64,000 nucleotides of DNA from the NCBI GenBank assembly GCA_023251555.1, contig JAHEYN010000009.1:1-64000 (forward strand), read 5' to 3'. The translations under genes and the position numbers were made by a program. The first letter of the stretch is position 1; each line of letters opens with the position of its first letter. Positions 60,699-64,000 of the stretch are shown piece by piece. The notes below the pieces were generated by a model. That model was not told where the DNA came from and ran no database searches. It was given only the letters and a program-made list of their open reading frames with translations. Source of the stretch: Bacteroidota bacterium (GTDB lineage: Bacteria > Bacteroidota > Bacteroidia > AKYH767-A > JAHEYN01).

Positions 60699-60941
60699 TT
60701 ATAACACCGGGTACCCATAATAGATATTTAGCAATCCTGTGTTATACAATGGCTCTACTCTTACGATTTTTTGCTCATTATAGTTACGAAGAACTTCCAC
60801 ATAAAAGTCCCACAGCATAAAAAGCTGGAGATCATGCCTTTCATCAATAATTTTTCTTGAGAGTAATTTGCCTTTCTCCCTCAACAACTGCATCCTCGAC
60901 TTCATATTAAACAGGCAGAATTCTCCCGTAGTAAGCTTCAT
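60699..60941 (-). CDS. small hypothetical protein
   Basis: An 80-residue protein that I do not recognise. It is helical and basic at the N-terminus (MKSRMQLLREKGKLLSRKIIDERHDLQLFMLWDFYVEVLRNY) and strand-like at the end (EPLYNTGLLNIYYGYPVL). It lies 21 bases downstream of the PLP/GNAT gene on the same strand, so it is probably co-transcribed and may be its small partner. No signal or membrane segment. Confidence 0.65.
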   Translation of the reverse strand: MKLTTGEFCLFNMKSRMQLLREKGKLLSRKIIDERHDLQLFMLWDFYVEVLRNYNEQKIVRVEPLYNTGLLNIYYGYPVL

Positions 60942-60962
60942 AAATTAGGTTTTGCCCCCTTT

Positions 60963-63413
60963 TTACAACCTTGCCTCCACTACACTAATATTCCCGAGGA
61001 CGGCCATATTATAATTATCCTTTGCCTGCACATAAGCAACGGGGGTAAAAATTGTTGCCCCTATTTTCTTTTTCTCGGAGGAAGTGGTAAAACCGAGATG
61101 TATTTTCTTCAATCCAAGATTCTGTGCTCTTTTTACAACCTGGTATAACGCCTGCTTGTAAGGTTTAAAATCATCCTGATAACGGTAATCAAGACCTATG
61201 ATCATAAAATTGTAGGTGTCCCCCGAGATGTAGTTCAGCATCACCGCAACAGGCTTGCCCGGGGTTTCCCCGGCTTGTTCATGCCCCGGCTTGAGCGACA
61301 AAGTGATGATATCCCAATGCCCCCCCGATACGATGTTCTCAAATGCTTTGAACGGAAGTTGAAAAGTGTTTATCACATAGCTCCCGCTCTTTACATTCAG
61401 GTAAAGCTGGTACCAGTGGTTCACTTCTTCGGGAGAAGGATTGGTAACGACCCTGGTATCGTAGAATTCTTCATAACGGAAGATATAACGCTTCACATGC
61501 TTGGCAGAAGAGGGAGTGAGCGTTCGGAGGTACTCCTCTTTGCCCGTCCATTCCACTTTATCAATGGAATGATTCTCGGGCATGCGGATCTTGAAATATC
61601 CGTTGTCCACGAGAAATGAATCCATCTCTTCATCCTCATGATGAAAATCCCGCAGGGTAACGGTTACCGCCTGGTATTGTTCCTGGAGAGCTGAAATTTT
61701 TTCAAACATCAGGTGCATCGCATCTTTCCAGAATGGCGAAGTTCTGTCAACATAAAGATGCTCCCCCTCAGTAAGGAGGGATCCCAGCGATAACACCTTC
61801 GAAGTGAGATAATAAGCATCTCCTTCATTGCGTATTTTTTCAAGCTGCATAGAAACTGCAGCGGGCGAAAGCATATCATCCTTGGCAAGAGCAGAAGTGA
61901 AAAATGCGGCAAGCAGGGTTTTCCCCGATCTGTCTTTAACAAAAAAATAATCGAAATCCCAGTTGTTTTCCTTCAGCAGGTTGCCGCTGAAAGTCTGCTC
62001 AAGAAATCTCATCCCTTCATAATCAAAAGAGCCTTTTCCCGCATACATACTATCCCACTCCTCCCTGTCAATTTCATTAATGGATTTAAGGGAAACAACC
62101 CGCAGGTCGGCCTTGTTCAGGATAGACGAAACTTCTGCATCTATCTGCTTCTCTTCGGGCATTTGCATTTTAAATGCCTTGTAGATATGCTCCATGGAAA
62201 TATTTTCGTCCGCCAGTGCTTGCGGAAGATGGTGCGCCATCGCCCCGATCATGCTTTCAATCTGTGCAAAGGTGTGCAGGCGTGTAATGGTAAAGCGAAC
62301 TCCGGTATTCTTCATGGGAACGGCAGGAAAAATCCCGAGGTTGAGATAATATCCTTCATTAAACATTCTCCTGACCATATTATACCCCATCTTCGGGAGG
62401 CTCACCCCGATAAAAAATACAGGCGTCCCGGATACAGAAACTGCCGGGAGACCATATTTACCAAGGAGAAGATTTGTATACCGGATATTTTCATGAAGGT
62501 CTTCCTGCAGGGAATATATTTCATCCGACAAATGTATCCCGGCAGATGCGACAGCCGCGCCAAGCGCCCCGGGCTGCATCGGGCCTGAAGTGATAAGCGG
62601 CCCACCACAGGTCCTCACCCTCCTTGCCATTTCCGCATCCCCGAACACAAGCGCCCCGCCTCCCGAAGCAAATGACTTATTGAGCGAAGCCGCCACAACC
62701 ATCCTTTCGTGGATGGGCTGCCTGCCAAGCACATATCCTCTGCCGTGTTTGCCAAAGCAACTCATGCCATGTGCATCATCAACATAATAGTGCAACTCCG
62801 GGTATTGATTCATCAGTACCCGGACCTCGTCAACAGGAGAAACATCGCCATACATGGAATAAATGCCGTCAGCCATATACCATATGCGGGAATATTTCTG
62901 ACGCAGTATCTTAATCCGTTCCTCCAGCAGGTCAAGGCGGTTATGGCGCAGCAACTCAACATGAATACCCCTCGGCTTGAGCAGGGTTACTGCAGTCTGC
63001 ACGGAGTTGTGAACCTGGTGGTCAAGTATAACCGCATCCGAATCCCCGACCAGCACGGGAATGGCCGCAATATGCCCCAGTGTCGTGGTAGGAACTACAA
63101 CTATGGCAGCCTCAAAAAGAGCCCGGAGCCGGGATTCAAGAGTATCATACAGCCTGACGGAAACATATGCCCTGGATTCTGAAAATTGTGTACCGTAATT
63201 GTCAACTGCCTGCTTCACGCCTTCCTTCAGCCTCCTGTCAAATTCAAGCCCCAGATAGCTGCATGAGCCGAAATTCACAACTTTTTCCCCTTTCAGAACA
63301 AGTGTGTTTCCGGAAAGACATTCGTCCTCGTTGTGAAGATGAAGAATCCCCTTTATAACACCGTCAGTAACTATCTGGTCAACAGTATCCGTAAATGAGT
63401 GATGGTTTGCCAT
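60963..63413 (-). CDS. PLP-dependent alpha-oxoamine-synthase-like domain fused to GNAT-like acyltransferase
   Basis: An 816-residue two-domain enzyme. Residues about 1-410 are an alpha-oxoamine synthase fold (BioF/KBL/SPT family): VDDAHGMSCFGKHGRG, with pyridoxal phosphate bound by Lys246 in AASLNKSFASGGG. Residues about 430-816 form a second domain resembling a GNAT or FemAB-like acyltransferase (SSAKHVKRYIFRYEEF; YQLYLNVKSGSYVINTFQLP; LGLKKIHLGFTTSSEKKKIGA). Family members condense an acyl-thioester with an amino acid, and a two-domain form is known in Bacteroidota, but the product is not. I use the ATG at 63413 (MANHHSF) over 63467. Operator-like repeats lie in the divergent gap. Confidence 0.85.
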   Translation of the reverse strand: MANHHSFTDTVDQIVTDGVIKGILHLHNEDECLSGNTLVLKGEKVVNFGSCSYLGLEFDRRLKEGVKQAVDNYGTQFSESRAYVSVRLYDTLESRLRALFEAAIVVVPTTTLGHIAAIPVLVGDSDAVILDHQVHNSVQTAVTLLKPRGIHVELLRHNRLDLLEERIKILRQKYSRIWYMADGIYSMYGDVSPVDEVRVLMNQYPELHYYVDDAHGMSCFGKHGRGYVLGRQPIHERMVVAASLNKSFASGGGALVFGDAEMARRVRTCGGPLITSGPMQPGALGAAVASAGIHLSDEIYSLQEDLHENIRYTNLLLGKYGLPAVSVSGTPVFFIGVSLPKMGYNMVRRMFNEGYYLNLGIFPAVPMKNTGVRFTITRLHTFAQIESMIGAMAHHLPQALADENISMEHIYKAFKMQMPEEKQIDAEVSSILNKADLRVVSLKSINEIDREEWDSMYAGKGSFDYEGMRFLEQTFSGNLLKENNWDFDYFFVKDRSGKTLLAAFFTSALAKDDMLSPAAVSMQLEKIRNEGDAYYLTSKVLSLGSLLTEGEHLYVDRTSPFWKDAMHLMFEKISALQEQYQAVTVTLRDFHHEDEEMDSFLVDNGYFKIRMPENHSIDKVEWTGKEEYLRTLTPSSAKHVKRYIFRYEEFYDTRVVTNPSPEEVNHWYQLYLNVKSGSYVINTFQLPFKAFENIVSGGHWDIITLSLKPGHEQAGETPGKPVAVMLNYISGDTYNFMIIGLDYRYQDDFKPYKQALYQVVKRAQNLGLKKIHLGFTTSSEKKKIGATIFTPVAYVQAKDNYNMAVLGNISVVEARL

Positions 63414-63436
63414 AAAAACGAAGGATGAATTTTTTT

Positions 63437-63444
63437 CAAAAATA
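63437..63444 (-). promoter_or_regulatory. candidate -7 box for the PLP/GNAT gene
   Basis: TATTTTTG on the minus strand matches TAnnTTTG and lies 23 bases before the ATG at 63413. An operator-like repeat starts 25 bases upstream of it. Confidence 0.4.
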
Positions 63445-63469
63445 CCCCCCCTGTCAAACGAAAACATCC

Positions 63470-63531
63470 GTATAAATACTGAAAATGCAGTATTTTGAAA
63501 CTAAGTATTTATAATTAAGTATAAATACTTA
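63470..63531. promoter_or_regulatory. cluster of GTATAAATACT operator-like repeats
   Basis: GTATAAATACT at 63470-63480 and 63519-63529, and its reverse form at 63503-63513 (AGTATTTATA). The last two form a 12-base perfect inverted repeat (TAAGTATTTATA, 63502-63513; TATAAATACTTA, 63520-63531). It sits between the two divergent promoter boxes of the PLP/GNAT and STAS-like genes, where a dimeric regulator would bind. Confidence 0.55.
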
Positions 63532-63569
63532 ACTACCGCGTTATTATTTAAAAATTCAGGTAATTTAAA

Positions 63570-63577
63570 TATATTTG
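63570..63577 (+). promoter_or_regulatory. candidate -7 box for the STAS-like gene
   Basis: TATATTTG matches TAnnTTTG. It is followed three bases later by a GTG in frame, so the transcript could be leaderless. No clear -33 TTG. Confidence 0.45.
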
Positions 63578-63580
63578 CGC

Positions 63581-63991
63581 GTGCTTATAAAGGATTTTGA
63601 TCACCCATATGTTTTCTTTTCGCTTAGGGATGGTATTTTATGTATGACCTATCGCTCAGGTCTGATAATCGACAGGAAAATGGCCATGGAGATTGTTGCA
63701 ACCCGGCTTCGTATTTTCAATGAAAGAGATTATCCCCTGCTGATCCTTGACCAGGGAATTGTCAGCATGGACAAGGATGCCCGTGATTTTTTTGCATCAA
63801 GAGAAGGATCCAGTGGACTTAATTCGGCAGCCATGGTGTTGAAATCGGTTTTCAGCAAAGTTCTTGGCAACTTCTTCCTTAAGGTTCATCCTCCTCATAT
63901 GCCGGTCCGCATTTTTAATGAGGAAGAAAAAGCAATGGCCTGGCTGGAACAGTTTAAAGAAGTTCCCGAGCTTTTAAAAGTAAGTGCCTGA
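63581..63991 (+). CDS. STAS/SpoIIAA-like protein
   Basis: A protein of about 136 residues with the look of a small STAS-like (SpoIIAA-like) fold: DHPYVFFSLRDGILCMTYRSGLIIDRKMAMEIVATRLRIF, then YPLLILDQGIVSMDKDARDFFAS and NFFLKVHPPHMPVRIFNEEEKAMAWLEQF. Such proteins bind partners and are not enzymes. The start is uncertain: GTG at 63581 or TTG at 63575, the latter within the -7 box. It is divergent from the PLP/GNAT gene with shared operator-like repeats. The stop codon is just inside the window. Confidence 0.7.
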   Translation: MLIKDFDHPYVFFSLRDGILCMTYRSGLIIDRKMAMEIVATRLRIFNERDYPLLILDQGIVSMDKDARDFFASREGSSGLNSAAMVLKSVFSKVLGNFFLKVHPPHMPVRIFNEEEKAMAWLEQFKEVPELLKVSA

Positions 63992-64000
63992 GTGGACCCC

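Overview
The window looks like a chromosomal segment from a Bacteroidota (Bacteroidetes) bacterium. It holds a 2,427-residue SprA, the outer-membrane translocon of the type IX secretion system, with ruvA directly upstream. It also has an F-type ATP synthase operon headed by bactofilin and AtpZ and lacking atpD/atpC, the ileS-dksA/traR-like-lspA trio, and a secreted protein that appears to end in a type IX sorting tail. Many promoter-like sites match the phylum's -7 box TAnnTTTG with a -33 TTG/TTTG about 19 bases upstream. I see no rRNA, tRNA, CRISPR array, prophage or intact insertion sequence.

Layout. 0-6.5 kb: a partial MlaE permease, a coiled-coil protein, an ABC1/UbiB kinase-like gene with a phasin-like partner, a CBS protein, a TerB-like protein, a flavin reductase and a Tat-exported superoxide dismutase. 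6.6-12.8 kb: ATP synthase operon (bactofilin, AtpZ, AtpI-like, a, c, b, delta, alpha, gamma). 12.9-15.1 kb: acyltransferase, GatC, bacilliredoxin, a membrane protein. 15.2-23.1 kb: sprA and ruvA. 23.2-33.7 kb: a visibly AT-rich accessory island. 33.7-64 kb: mostly housekeeping and surface genes (exonuclease III, oligopeptide-binding lipoprotein, subtilase, fructosamine kinase, RidA, IleRS, LspA, AsmA, biotin carrier, M1 aminopeptidase, RNase HI, PurN), then a LytTR regulator, a two-domain PLP/GNAT enzyme and a STAS-like protein.

The island is the most notable part. One seven-gene minus-strand operon reads: single-TRD HsdS-like protein, HsdM, full HsdS, a membrane protein resembling the Pycsar effector PycTM, a class III nucleotide cyclase with an AGS-C-like sensor tail resembling PycC, HsdR, and a YgjP-type metallopeptidase. 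Spacers are at most 7 bases and several junctions overlap. A nucleotide-second-messenger defence pair is thus nested between hsdS and hsdR of a type I restriction system. Both flanks carry a hairpin with a different stem but nearly the same loop (GCGTTGG(G)CTTGTGCG), with more GTGCGTTGG copies on the right. The left flank also holds a RelE-like toxin gene cut off after about 17 codons, next to a roughly 90% identical copy of the 3' end of the TerB-like gene 18.6 kb away. These features suggest the island arrived and rearranged as a unit.

Limits: all functions are read by eye from sequence motifs. No database search, structure prediction or folding program was run. Domain names are family assignments from recognised motifs, and many start codons are choices between alternatives.
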